A DNA stretch of 5,634 nucleotides from Anaerolineae bacterium. GTDB taxonomy: Bacteria > Chloroflexota > Anaerolineae > JAADDB01. The notes below the pieces were generated by a model that was not told the origin of the DNA, did not search any database, and saw only the letters and a list, made by a program, of their open reading frames with translations. The stretch's first letter is position 1. Each line of letters opens with the position of its first letter. Location of the stretch: assembly GCA_015489285.1 (NCBI GenBank), contig WGAA01000088.1, forward strand, positions 1-5,634, in the 5' to 3' direction. The position numbers and the translations under genes are program-made. Shown one piece after another: positions 1 to 5,634 of this stretch.

Positions 1-1
1 A

Positions 2-1555
2 GAGCTTTCCCCCGTCCACTACAACCTGGCCTACGGACGCATGCGTGGCCGTCAGGATGCGGGGGGCAAACGGGGGATCGTCGTCCACTTCGAACCCCGT
101 CTCTCCCACACCGCGGCCCCGGCCGATCGCTGGATCCCCATTCGTCCGGGGACGGAGGGGCTCCTGGCCCTGGCCCTGGGCCGCATCCTCATCGACCGGG
201 GATGGGCACGCAACCGGGCCGCGATGCCCTTCTTCGCGGGTGTCGACGTGGAGACGCTGGCCGAGGTCACCGAAGTGGGCTACGACCGCTTGACTCATCT
301 GGCCGAGATCTTCGCCCAAGCCGACGCGCCCCTGGCCATCCCCGGGAGCGCGGCAGCGGCCCATCGGGGTGGGTACCAGGCCGTCATGGCCGTGCAGATG
401 CTCAATGTCCTCATGGACAACCTGGGCAAGCCGGGCGGATTGTGGCTGGCCCCGGATGCCCGCATCGACGGGCTCACGCCGAAAACGCCTCCCGCCTCCT
501 TCGCGGATGTGGCCGACCTGGTCGAGCGCATGGACAAGGGGGAGGTGAAGCTCCTCCTCCTGGCCGGGGACAACCCCGTACACGGCCTGCCCCCCGCGTT
601 GGGCTTCGCGGACGCGGTGGCAAAGGTGGAAACGGTCATCTCCTTTGGGAGCTTCGTGGACGAAACCAGCGTCCTGGCCGACTACATCCTCCCCGGCCAC
701 ACCCCTCTGGAAAGCTGGGGGTACCAGGTGGTGGATAACGGCACGGACCGCCTCGTCGTCAGCGGGCAACAGCCCGTCGTGCGCCCCTACTACGACACCC
801 GGGACGTCGCGGACGTCTTCCTCTTCCTGGCCCAGGCCATCGAACCCGCCAAGAAAGTCCTCCCCTGGGGCAACGTCCTGGACTTCATCGAGTCCCGCCT
901 GGGCATCCTGCGGGACCTGGGGATCGAGGGGCCGTACAGTTTGGACAACGAGGCCGAAGCCTGGGCCAACTGGCGGGCCTACGGCGGCTGGTGGTCCAAG
1001 GACCCCATGTGGACCGCCCCCGCGCTGAAGCGGGAGGTCTCCCAGGCCTTCAATCTGGCCCCCGAGTTCGAAGGGGGGGACGAATACCCCTTCATCCTCT
1101 ACCCCTACGAATCCCTGGCCCTGACCGACGGTCGGGGGGCCAACCGTCCCTGGCTGCAGGAGTTGCCCGACCCCATGACGACGGGCATGTGGCGGACGTG
1201 GATCGAGATCAACCCGGAGACCGCCTACCTCCTGGGCGTGCGTCGGGATGATGTGGTGAAGGTGATTTCCCCCTACGGGGAGGTGGAAGCCATCGTTTAC
1301 GTGTACCCGGCCATTCATCCTCATGTGGTGGCCATGCCCCTGGGGCAGGGGCATACGGACTACGGTCGGTACGCTCAGGGGCGGGGCGCGAACCCGGTGG
1401 CGCTCCTGGGCAAGCGGACGGTGGACAGCGCGAAGGAGCTGGCCTGGCTCAGCGTTCGGGTGAAGATTGTGCCCACGGGCAAACGTCAACGGCTGCCCCG
1501 TCTGGAGAACAACGCGGGCGTGGATCGCGCCCGTGAAGTTGGGTTTCCGGGCTAA
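2..1555 (+). CDS. Molybdopterin oxidoreductase-family subunit (ActB N-terminal part / PsrA-like), 5' truncated
   Basis: This is the C-terminal 517 residues of a large subunit of the complex iron-sulfur molybdoenzyme superfamily. The frame is open to the left edge, and the residues before the first ATG (position 41) read ELSPVHYNLAYGR, which fits the family, so that ATG is internal. Numbering visible residues from base 2, HFEPRLSHTAAPADRW (29-44) followed by RPGTEG is the usual segment of the second molybdopterin domain. GDNPVHGLPPA (189-199) and ADYILPGHTPLESWG (226-240) belong to the third. Residues ~360-493 form the molybdopterin-dinucleotide-binding fold, with WLQELPDP (384-391) and PLGQGHTDYGRYAQGRGANP (446-465). 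The N-terminal part, where a Tat signal, a [4Fe-4S] site and the metal ligand would lie, is outside the window. In ACIII this domain is fused to the iron-sulfur domain and carries no molybdenum; here the protein ends before a separate iron-sulfur gene. Whether it binds cofactor cannot be told from the visible part. Family assignment is firm, substrate unknown. Confidence 0.9.
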   Translation, partial: ELSPVHYNLAYGRMRGRQDAGGKRGIVVHFEPRLSHTAAPADRWIPIRPGTEGLLALALGRILIDRGWARNRAAMPFFAGVDVETLAEVTEVGYDRLTHLAEIFAQADAPLAIPGSAAAAHRGGYQAVMAVQMLNVLMDNLGKPGGLWLAPDARIDGLTPKTPPASFADVADLVERMDKGEVKLLLLAGDNPVHGLPPALGFADAVAKVETVISFGSFVDETSVLADYILPGHTPLESWGYQVVDNGTDRLVVSGQQPVVRPYYDTRDVADVFLFLAQAIEPAKKVLPWGNVLDFIESRLGILRDLGIEGPYSLDNEAEAWANWRAYGGWWSKDPMWTAPALKREVSQAFNLAPEFEGGDEYPFILYPYESLALTDGRGANRPWLQELPDPMTTGMWRTWIEINPETAYLLGVRRDDVVKVISPYGEVEAIVYVYPAIHPHVVAMPLGQGHTDYGRYAQGRGANPVALLGKRTVDSAKELAWLSVRVKIVPTGKRQRLPRLENNAGVDRAREVGFPG

Positions 1556-1591
1556 CCGCACATATTCGAGACTTTATACGGAGGATGTCGA

Positions 1592-2317
1592 ATGAGCCGT
1601 CAGAACGGAGGCACGCAAGAACACCGGTGGGCCATGATTGTGGATATCGACAAGTGCACCGGGTGCGGTGCCTGCATCACCGCTTGCTACGCGGAAAACA
1701 ACATCCCGGTCGTCGGCGAGGAGGAGATCCACAAGGGCCGCCACATGGGATGGGTGCGCATCGAGCGGTATTGGGAGGGGGAATACCCCGACATCCGCGC
1801 CCGTTTCATCCCTATCATGTGTCAACAATGTGGCGAGGCCCCCTGTGAGCCCGTCTGTCCGGTGTTCGCCACCTACCACAGTGAGACCGAGAACATCAAC
1901 GTGCAGGTGTACAACCGCTGTGTGGGCACCCGGTTCTGCGCCAACAACTGCCCCTACATCGCCCGGGTGTTCAACTGGTTCGACCCCGTCTTCCCCGAAC
2001 CCCTGCACGAGCAGCTGAACCCGGACGTGACCGTGCGTTCCCGGGGTATCATGGAGAAGTGCACGTTCTGCATTCAGCGCATTCGCCAGGTGGAGGAGGA
2101 GGCCAAGGCCGAAGGTCGCCCCATCGAGGATGGGGAGGTCCAACCGGCGTGTGTCCAGGCTTGCCCCACGGAAGCCCTGGTCTTCGGTGACCTGAACGAT
2201 CCTCACAGCAAGGTCGCCCGCCTGGCTCAGAGCCGCCGGGCCTTCAAGCTCCTGGAGGATCTGGGGACGGAGCCCGCGGTGATCTACCTCAAGGGAGGTG
2301 ATGCCCATGTCGTCTGA
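1592..2317 (+). CDS. Four-cluster ferredoxin-like iron-sulfur subunit (ActB C-terminal part / PsrB-like)
   Basis: This 241-residue protein is the electron-transfer subunit linking the NrfD-type membrane protein to the other redox subunits. Its 15 cysteines fall in four groups: C22-C25-C28-C32, C77-C80-C85-C89, C110-C116-C120 and C157-C160-C187-C191. The third group reads CVGTRFCANNC, where Thr113 replaces the cysteine normally found there. By the usual ligand pairing this predicts three [4Fe-4S] clusters and one [3Fe-4S] cluster, the set known for ACIII ActB. KCTFCIQRI and the C-terminal FGDLNDPHSKVARL are also close to ActB-type sequence. There is no signal peptide; in this family such subunits are usually exported together with a Tat-bearing partner. 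The ATG at 1592 follows GGAGG (1580-1584) by 7 bases. The gene starts 36 bases after the molybdopterin-type gene and overlaps the NrfD-type gene by 11 bases. In ACIII this is a domain of ActB; here it is a free gene. Confidence 0.95.
   Translation: MSRQNGGTQEHRWAMIVDIDKCTGCGACITACYAENNIPVVGEEEIHKGRHMGWVRIERYWEGEYPDIRARFIPIMCQQCGEAPCEPVCPVFATYHSETENINVQVYNRCVGTRFCANNCPYIARVFNWFDPVFPEPLHEQLNPDVTVRSRGIMEKCTFCIQRIRQVEEEAKAEGRPIEDGEVQPACVQACPTEALVFGDLNDPHSKVARLAQSRRAFKLLEDLGTEPAVIYLKGGDAHVV
2293..2298 (+). promoter_or_regulatory. Shine-Dalgarno site of the NrfD-type gene
   Basis: GGGAGG lies inside the 3' end of the iron-sulfur gene. It is 8 bases before ATG 2307 but only 2 bases before ATG 2301, and its last base is the first base of the in-frame GTG at 2298. 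The spacing selects 2307 as the start. Confidence 0.75.
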
Positions 2318-3752
2318 TCGGGGACATGAACAGGAATTGGCCCATCTGGAAAGAGAACTCAAAGCCCGGGATCTGCTCCTGGACCGCCGTTCCCGCGAGG
2401 AGATGAACTATGAGGTCATGCACGCGATGGAGCGCATCAGCCTGGGATGGCTCCTCGCGGCCTTCGTCCTGGGGGGACTGGTGTTCCTGGGGCTGGGATT
2501 GGCCTGGGCGTATCAGATCAAGTGGGGGCTGGGCGTGGCCGGCATCAATCGGCCCGTCTTCTGGGGCGTGTACATCGCCAACTTCGTCTTCTGGATCGGC
2601 ATCAGCCACGCGGGGACCCTCATTTCCGCGATCCTGCGGGCCGTGGGGGCCGAATGGCGGCGCCCCATTACCCGCGCGGCCGAGGCCATGACCGTGTTCG
2701 CACTCATGGTGGCGGGGATGTACCCCCTCATTCACATGGGGCGCACCTGGCGTTTCTACTGGATGCTCCCCGCACCCACCCAGCGCCTTATCTGGCCCAA
2801 TTTCCGCTCCCCCCTCATGTGGGACATGATGGCCATTCTTACCTATCTTACGGGCAGTCTCATCTTCCTCTACCTGCCCCTCATCCCGGATATGGCGATG
2901 GCCCGGGATCACTCCAAGGCCAAAATTCGGCGCAAGCTTTTCCAGATCCTCTCCCTGGGCTGGCGGGGCACGGAGGCGGAGTGGAAGCACCTGCACGTGG
3001 CGATGGCCATCTTCACCTTCATCATCATCCCCGTAGCCGCCTCGGTGCACACCATCGTCTCCTGGGACTTTGCCATGAGTAACGTGCCCGGGTGGAAGAG
3101 CACCATCTTCGGCCCCTATTTCGTGGTCGGCGCCATCTACTCCGGTGTGGGCGCGTTGGGCGTCGTCCTCGTCCTGGTGCGCAAGTTCATGGGCTTCGGC
3201 TACTACCTGCGGGAGCAGCACCTGGACAACATCGGCAAGATCATGCTGACGATGACCTTCTTCTGGACCTATTTCTGGTACAACGGGTATTTGACGGAGT
3301 GGTACGGCGCGGAACGGGCTCTGGACTTCTTGCGGGAGTTCATGACGTATACGGGACCCGCGGCGCCCTTCTTCTACGGGATGCTGGTGACGAATATCGT
3401 CATCCCCATTGCCCTGTTGTGGTCCCGGGCGGGGCGGACGACGCCGTGGACCCTGGCTTTGGCGGGGATTTCCATCAACATCGGCATGTACCTGGAGCGA
3501 TACATCATCGTCCCCGTCACCCTTTCCCGCAATCGCTTCCCCTTCTCCTGGGGACATTATGTGCCCTCGCCGGTGGAGCTGCTCATCAGCCTGGGATCCC
3601 TTTCCATGTTCATCCTGTTGTACGTCCTCCTCTCCCGCATCGTCCCGCTCATCTCCGTGTGGGAGGTGCAGGAGGGCCAGGTGATGCACGTGATCCGCCG
3701 GGTGGGACGCACGTTGGTGCCCGGTGTCGTCCATTGGCACAAAGCGGAATAA
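2307..3752 (+). CDS. nrfD: NrfD/PsrC-family polytopic membrane subunit, ActC-like
   Basis: This 481-residue integral membrane protein is the probable quinol-oxidising subunit. About ten hydrophobic helices can be seen at roughly 47-70, 85-110, 123-143, 170-193, 227-250, 264-290, 309-329, 351-373, 379-401 and 423-447. That matches ActC-type proteins rather than the eight helices of PsrC. Family-like motifs include ISHAGTLISAIL (His101), RRPITRAAEAMTVFALMVAG (119-137), MYPLIHMGR (His143), MWDMM (Asp173) and SWDFAMSNVPGWKSTIFGPY (252-271, Asp254). Histidine and aspartate residues in the helix bundle are the candidates for quinone binding and proton transfer in this family; which ones act here is inference. 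The first 40 residues are hydrophilic and highly charged and probably lie outside the membrane. The start is set at 2307 because GGGAGG (2293-2298) lies 8 bases upstream; in-frame GTG 2298 and ATG 2301 are on or too close to that site. It overlaps the iron-sulfur gene by 11 bases, suggesting coupled translation. Confidence 0.93.
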   Translation: MSSDRGHEQELAHLERELKARDLLLDRRSREEMNYEVMHAMERISLGWLLAAFVLGGLVFLGLGLAWAYQIKWGLGVAGINRPVFWGVYIANFVFWIGISHAGTLISAILRAVGAEWRRPITRAAEAMTVFALMVAGMYPLIHMGRTWRFYWMLPAPTQRLIWPNFRSPLMWDMMAILTYLTGSLIFLYLPLIPDMAMARDHSKAKIRRKLFQILSLGWRGTEAEWKHLHVAMAIFTFIIIPVAASVHTIVSWDFAMSNVPGWKSTIFGPYFVVGAIYSGVGALGVVLVLVRKFMGFGYYLREQHLDNIGKIMLTMTFFWTYFWYNGYLTEWYGAERALDFLREFMTYTGPAAPFFYGMLVTNIVIPIALLWSRAGRTTPWTLALAGISINIGMYLERYIIVPVTLSRNRFPFSWGHYVPSPVELLISLGSLSMFILLYVLLSRIVPLISVWEVQEGQVMHVIRRVGRTLVPGVVHWHKAE

Positions 3753-3781
3753 TCCGTCTGTGAGGAACGAGGAGGTCCCTG

Positions 3782-4300
3782 ATGCGGGATAGATACCTTG
3801 CCCTGTTTGACGATGTGGAACACGCGGTGGAGGCCCTGACGGAGTTGCGGGCCCTGGGAGTCCCGGAGGGGGAGATCTCCGTTATCTCGGGGATTCCCGT
3901 GGCCGAGGCCATCATGGGCCGACCCAAGGTGGCCAATTTGATGGCCCGGTGGGCGTTGCCGGGAGCCCTCATCGGGTTGGTTGTAGGGGTGCTCTTCACC
4001 ATGGGGACGACGTTGATGTACCCCATACACGTGGGAGGACAACCCATTGTCAGTCTGCCCCCCTCTATGGTCATCATCTACGAGTTCACCATGCTGGGGG
4101 TCATCCTGGCCACCCTGACCGGGTTGTTGGCGCAGGCGGAATTGCCCCGTTTGCGGGAGAAGGCGTATCACCCGGCCATCTCCCACGGCGCCATTGGCGT
4201 CCTCTTCCGCTGCGACGACGCGGGTTTTGCCCAGGTGCGCGAGCGGCTTCTCGCGCTGGGAGCGTCCGAGATCATCCATGTGGATAGGAGTGAGTCATGA
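3782..4300 (+). CDS. actD: DUF3341 membrane protein, ActD-like
   Basis: This 172-residue protein has the layout of the DUF3341/ActD family. An N-terminal soluble alpha/beta segment (YLALFDDVEHAVEALTELRA, residues 5-24) is followed by two transmembrane helices (about 58-79 and 96-118) and a C-terminal soluble segment containing GAIGVLFRCDD (136-146). ISGIPVAEAIMGRP (35-48) before the first helix resembles the conserved patch of these proteins. In ACIII structures ActD is a small non-redox subunit that packs against ActC and ActF; no cofactor ligands are seen here. The ATG follows GGAGG (3771-3775) by 6 bases and lies 29 bases after the NrfD-type gene. Its TGA overlaps the ATG of the next cytochrome gene in an ATGA. 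The two soluble segments might instead be read as a small ferredoxin-like or ACT-like fold, but the gene's position between NrfD-type and ActE-type genes supports ActD. The precise role of this subunit is not settled. Confidence 0.85.
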   Translation: MRDRYLALFDDVEHAVEALTELRALGVPEGEISVISGIPVAEAIMGRPKVANLMARWALPGALIGLVVGVLFTMGTTLMYPIHVGGQPIVSLPPSMVIIYEFTMLGVILATLTGLLAQAELPRLREKAYHPAISHGAIGVLFRCDDAGFAQVRERLLALGASEIIHVDRSES

Positions 4301-4791
4301 TACGACGCACGGTGATTATCCTTGCCATCCTGCTACTTCCCCTCCTGGCCGGGTTGTTGTTCACCTATGAGGTGATAAATGTGGAGTTCAACTCCTTGAT
4401 GGAGGACCAGGTGTCCGTGAAGAACCAGGAGGGACCGATCATACCCTTCCCGGAGCAGTCGGTGCCCTTCAAGCGGGGGGCATATGTGGCCCGCACGGTG
4501 GAGAACCCCTATCCGGGGGACCCGGAATCCGTGGCCCGTGGGGAGGCGCTCTTCGCCGTTCACTGTGCCGTCTGTCACGGCGACAAGGGGATAGGCGGTG
4601 GACCGGTCGGGGAGTACTTCGACCCGCCCCCACCGGACTTGACGAAGGACCTGTTGCGCTCCCTGAACGACGCCTTTCTCTTCACCGTGTTGACCGACGG
4701 ATTTGGCCGAATGCCGCGAATGGTGGAGAATCTGTCCGTCGATGAACGGTGGGATGTGATCAACTACCTGCGTTCTCTGGCGCAGGATTAG
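4297..4791 (+). CDS. Membrane-anchored monoheme cytochrome c, ActE-like
   Basis: This 164-residue protein has an N-terminal hydrophobic segment (residues 5-23) after MIRR, acting as an uncleaved anchor or signal. There is no cysteine before the heme site, so it is not a lipoprotein. The heme motif is CAVCH (Cys90, Cys93, His94) followed by GDKGIGGGPVG. Met139 in GRMP is the likely distal heme ligand, with Met142 the alternative. The end, DERWDVINYLRSL (149-161), is the closing helix typical of class I cytochromes c. The stretch before the heme, PFPEQSVPFKRGAYVAR (50-66), resembles ActE-type cytochromes. In ACIII, ActE is a monoheme subunit passing electrons out of the complex on the outer face of the membrane. 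The ATG overlaps the TGA of the DUF3341 gene (ATGA) and follows AGGAG (4286-4290) by 6 bases, so translation is probably coupled. It could instead be a cytochrome serving an oxidase, but position and sequence favour ActE. Confidence 0.9.
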   Translation: MIRRTVIILAILLLPLLAGLLFTYEVINVEFNSLMEDQVSVKNQEGPIIPFPEQSVPFKRGAYVARTVENPYPGDPESVARGEALFAVHCAVCHGDKGIGGGPVGEYFDPPPPDLTKDLLRSLNDAFLFTVLTDGFGRMPRMVENLSVDERWDVINYLRSLAQD

Positions 4792-4807
4792 AAGGAGGAC
4801 GAAAGGA

Positions 4808-5557
4808 ATGGTCTCTCGACGTGCACTGGTCTTTGGGGTGATACTCGTGCTGGCGTTGATCGCGGCCGCGTGCGGGGATCCCCGACCGATAACGCATATG
4901 CAGGCCCCTACGCCTATCCCGCCCAAGGCGGAACCCACGGCGACGTTGAATCCCACGTTGGAGGCCGTCCAGACCGCCGCGGAGACGTCGCCACAGGCCA
5001 CGGGGAAGAGCGCGGAGGCCTTGCCCGTGCCCGCCCAACGTCCCAGCGCCAAGGCGGGGGCTTCCGTTTTCGCTAAGAACTGCGTCGTCTGTCACGGCGA
5101 GGATGGCAAAGGGGTCATCCCGGACACGCCCGACATGACGGCGCCGGATCTTTTCCGCAACGCCGCCCCCGCGGAGCTCTTCCTCTCCGTGAGCAAGGGC
5201 AAGGGAGCCATGCCCCCGTGGGAGAGCTCCCTGAAGGAGGAGGAACGCTGGAACGCGGTTTTCTACGCGCTGGACTTTGCGGTCACCGAAGACGCGCTGA
5301 AGCGGGGGAAGGACATTTTCACCACGAACTGCGTCGTCTGTCACGGCGAGGACGGAAAGGGCATCGTGGAGGGGACGCCCGACTTCACCTCCCCCGAATT
5401 CGTGGCCACGACCCGACTCGTGGACCTGTTCAAGAGCGTGAGCGAGGGCAAGGGCACCATGCCCCCGTGGAAGGGGCAACTGAGCGAGAGCGACCGCTGG
5501 GATGTGCTCACCTACATCCGCACGCTGGGATACGAGTCCATGCACGGGATGAAGTGA
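4808..5557 (+). CDS. Diheme cytochrome c lipoprotein with two duplicated heme domains
   Basis: This 249-residue exported electron carrier has an N-terminal hydrophobic signal (residues 6-21) ending in ALIAAAC, so Cys22 is the likely lipidated residue. The -3 Ala makes the lipobox slightly unusual. A low-complexity linker rich in Pro, Thr and Ala follows (about 24-82). Heme domain 1 has CVVCH (Cys92, Cys95, His96) and distal Met135 in GAMPPW. Heme domain 2 has CVVCH (Cys175, Cys178, His179) and Met218 in GTMPPW. All matching ligands are exactly 83 residues apart. Ungapped comparison of 84-157 with 167-240 gives 36 identities in 74 by hand count, so the domains arose by tandem duplication. AAGGAGG (4792-4798) lies 9 bases before the ATG, and the gap to the ActE-like gene is 16 bases. 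It probably accepts electrons from the complex, possibly doing the job of the pentaheme ActA, and passes them to an oxidase; the partner is inferred. It is the last gene visible in the cluster. Confidence 0.92.
   Translation: MVSRRALVFGVILVLALIAAACGDPRPITHMQAPTPIPPKAEPTATLNPTLEAVQTAAETSPQATGKSAEALPVPAQRPSAKAGASVFAKNCVVCHGEDGKGVIPDTPDMTAPDLFRNAAPAELFLSVSKGKGAMPPWESSLKEEERWNAVFYALDFAVTEDALKRGKDIFTTNCVVCHGEDGKGIVEGTPDFTSPEFVATTRLVDLFKSVSEGKGTMPPWKGQLSESDRWDVLTYIRTLGYESMHGMK
5077..5103 (+). repeat. 27-bp perfect repeat around heme site 1, copy 1
   Basis: This stretch is identical over 27 bases to 5326-5352 and encodes the heme-1 core NCVVCHGE plus flanking bases. The two copies are 249 bp apart, which is exactly 83 codons, and belong to the duplicated heme domains. 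Confidence 0.9.
5326..5352 (+). repeat. 27-bp perfect repeat around heme site 2, copy 2
   Basis: This is the second copy of the 27-base repeat, encoding the heme-2 core. It is in the same reading frame as copy 1. Sequence just outside diverges at both ends, while the protein stays about half identical over the wider domain. Confidence 0.9.
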
Positions 5558-5558
5558 G

Positions 5559-5587
5559 GGTTAACGAGTAACGGAGTAACGAGTAAC
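5559..5587. repeat. GAGTAAC heptamer tandem repeat
   Basis: Three perfect GAGTAAC units lie at 5566-5572, 5574-5580 and 5581-5587, with one extra G between the first two. A degenerate unit, GGTTAAC, precedes them at 5559-5565. The array starts directly after the stop codon of the diheme cytochrome gene. It has no inverted symmetry that would make it a terminator. Short arrays of this type are often seen in intergenic DNA of Chloroflexota, from memory and not checked. Confidence 0.75.
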
Positions 5588-5634
5588 TGCCCGGCGTGAA
5601 GACGGCGTTGGCTTTTCGGCCCTCACCCCCACCC
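5588..5634. other. Non-coding 3' flank with C-rich end, cut by the window edge
   Basis: No reading frame with a plausible start and no convincing terminator hairpin can be seen. CGGCGT occurs twice (5592-5597 and 5603-5608). The last 15 bases (5620-5634) are C-runs of 3, 5 and 3, giving matching G-runs on the minus strand. The stretch looks like the left border of an intergenic repeat, but too little of it is visible to classify. Confidence 0.4.

Noticed and set aside
41..43. ATG at 41 as the start of the molybdopterin-type gene
   Set aside because: The frame stays open to the left edge with family-like sequence, there is no Shine-Dalgarno, and the protein would lack half of its usual length.
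1585..1848. ATG 1585 frame, 87 codons
   Set aside because: It starts next to the Shine-Dalgarno of the iron-sulfur gene but in another frame, lacks any motif, and lies wholly over the real gene.
2298..2303. GTG 2298 or ATG 2301 as the start of the NrfD-type gene
   Set aside because: The Shine-Dalgarno at 2293-2298 overlaps or abuts these codons; ATG 2307 has normal spacing.
1574..2362. 262-codon open frame on the minus strand across the iron-sulfur gene
   Set aside because: It is the complement of a gene with 15 correctly spaced cluster cysteines. It has no recognisable motif and no independent context.
2289..3740. 483-codon open frame on the minus strand across the NrfD-type gene
   Set aside because: Its composition is a mirror of GC-rich coding DNA (Gly/His/Asp/Pro-rich, no membrane or domain pattern). 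The plus-strand protein has ten helices and clear family motifs.
3753..3781. Possible promoter or terminator in the gap between the NrfD-type and DUF3341 genes
   Set aside because: The 29 bases hold only a Shine-Dalgarno; no hairpin or -35/-10 pair is visible.
5610..5621. Possible terminator hairpin GGC-TTTTCG-GCC
   Set aside because: It has only a three-pair stem and is followed by C-rich DNA instead of a T-run, so it is too weak to call.

Overview
The window is a single plus-strand gene cluster with GC-rich codon use. It encodes most of a membrane-bound iron-sulfur/molybdopterin-type respiratory complex of the alternative complex III (ACIII, Act) and NrfD/PsrC kind. The best guess for the source is a member of the Chloroflexota. 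The reasons are the ACIII-like gene order, the Pro/Thr-rich linker behind the lipobox of the last cytochrome (a style common in that phylum's lipoproteins), and the heptamer repeats downstream. This is an inference from style, not a database match.

Layout from left to right: (1) the 3' part of a molybdopterin-oxidoreductase-family subunit, cut by the left edge (2-1555); (2) a separate four-cluster ferredoxin-like subunit (1592-2317), in which one cluster is predicted to be [3Fe-4S]; (3) a ten-helix NrfD/PsrC/ActC-type quinone-interacting membrane subunit (2307-3752); (4) a two-helix DUF3341/ActD-type subunit (3782-4300); (5) a membrane-anchored monoheme cytochrome c of ActE type (4297-4791); (6) a lipoprotein diheme cytochrome c made of two tandemly duplicated heme domains (4808-5557). 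Gene spacing runs from an 11-base overlap to a 36-base gap, and genes 2-6 each have a clear Shine-Dalgarno sequence, so this is very probably one operon. The last 77 bases are non-coding and hold a GAGTAAC heptamer array and a C-rich tail cut by the right edge.

Working model, from knowledge of the ACIII family: the NrfD-type subunit oxidises quinol in the membrane, electrons pass along the iron-sulfur clusters, and the c-type cytochromes carry them to a terminal acceptor such as a cytochrome oxidase. Two things differ from the textbook actABCDEFG layout. The ActB-equivalent is split into separate molybdopterin-type and iron-sulfur genes. No second NrfD-type gene (ActF) follows the ActE-like gene; a diheme lipoprotein cytochrome sits there instead. 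The molybdopterin-type subunit also keeps a C-terminal motif resembling real cofactor-binding enzymes, so a true molybdoenzyme with cytochrome c partners remains possible.
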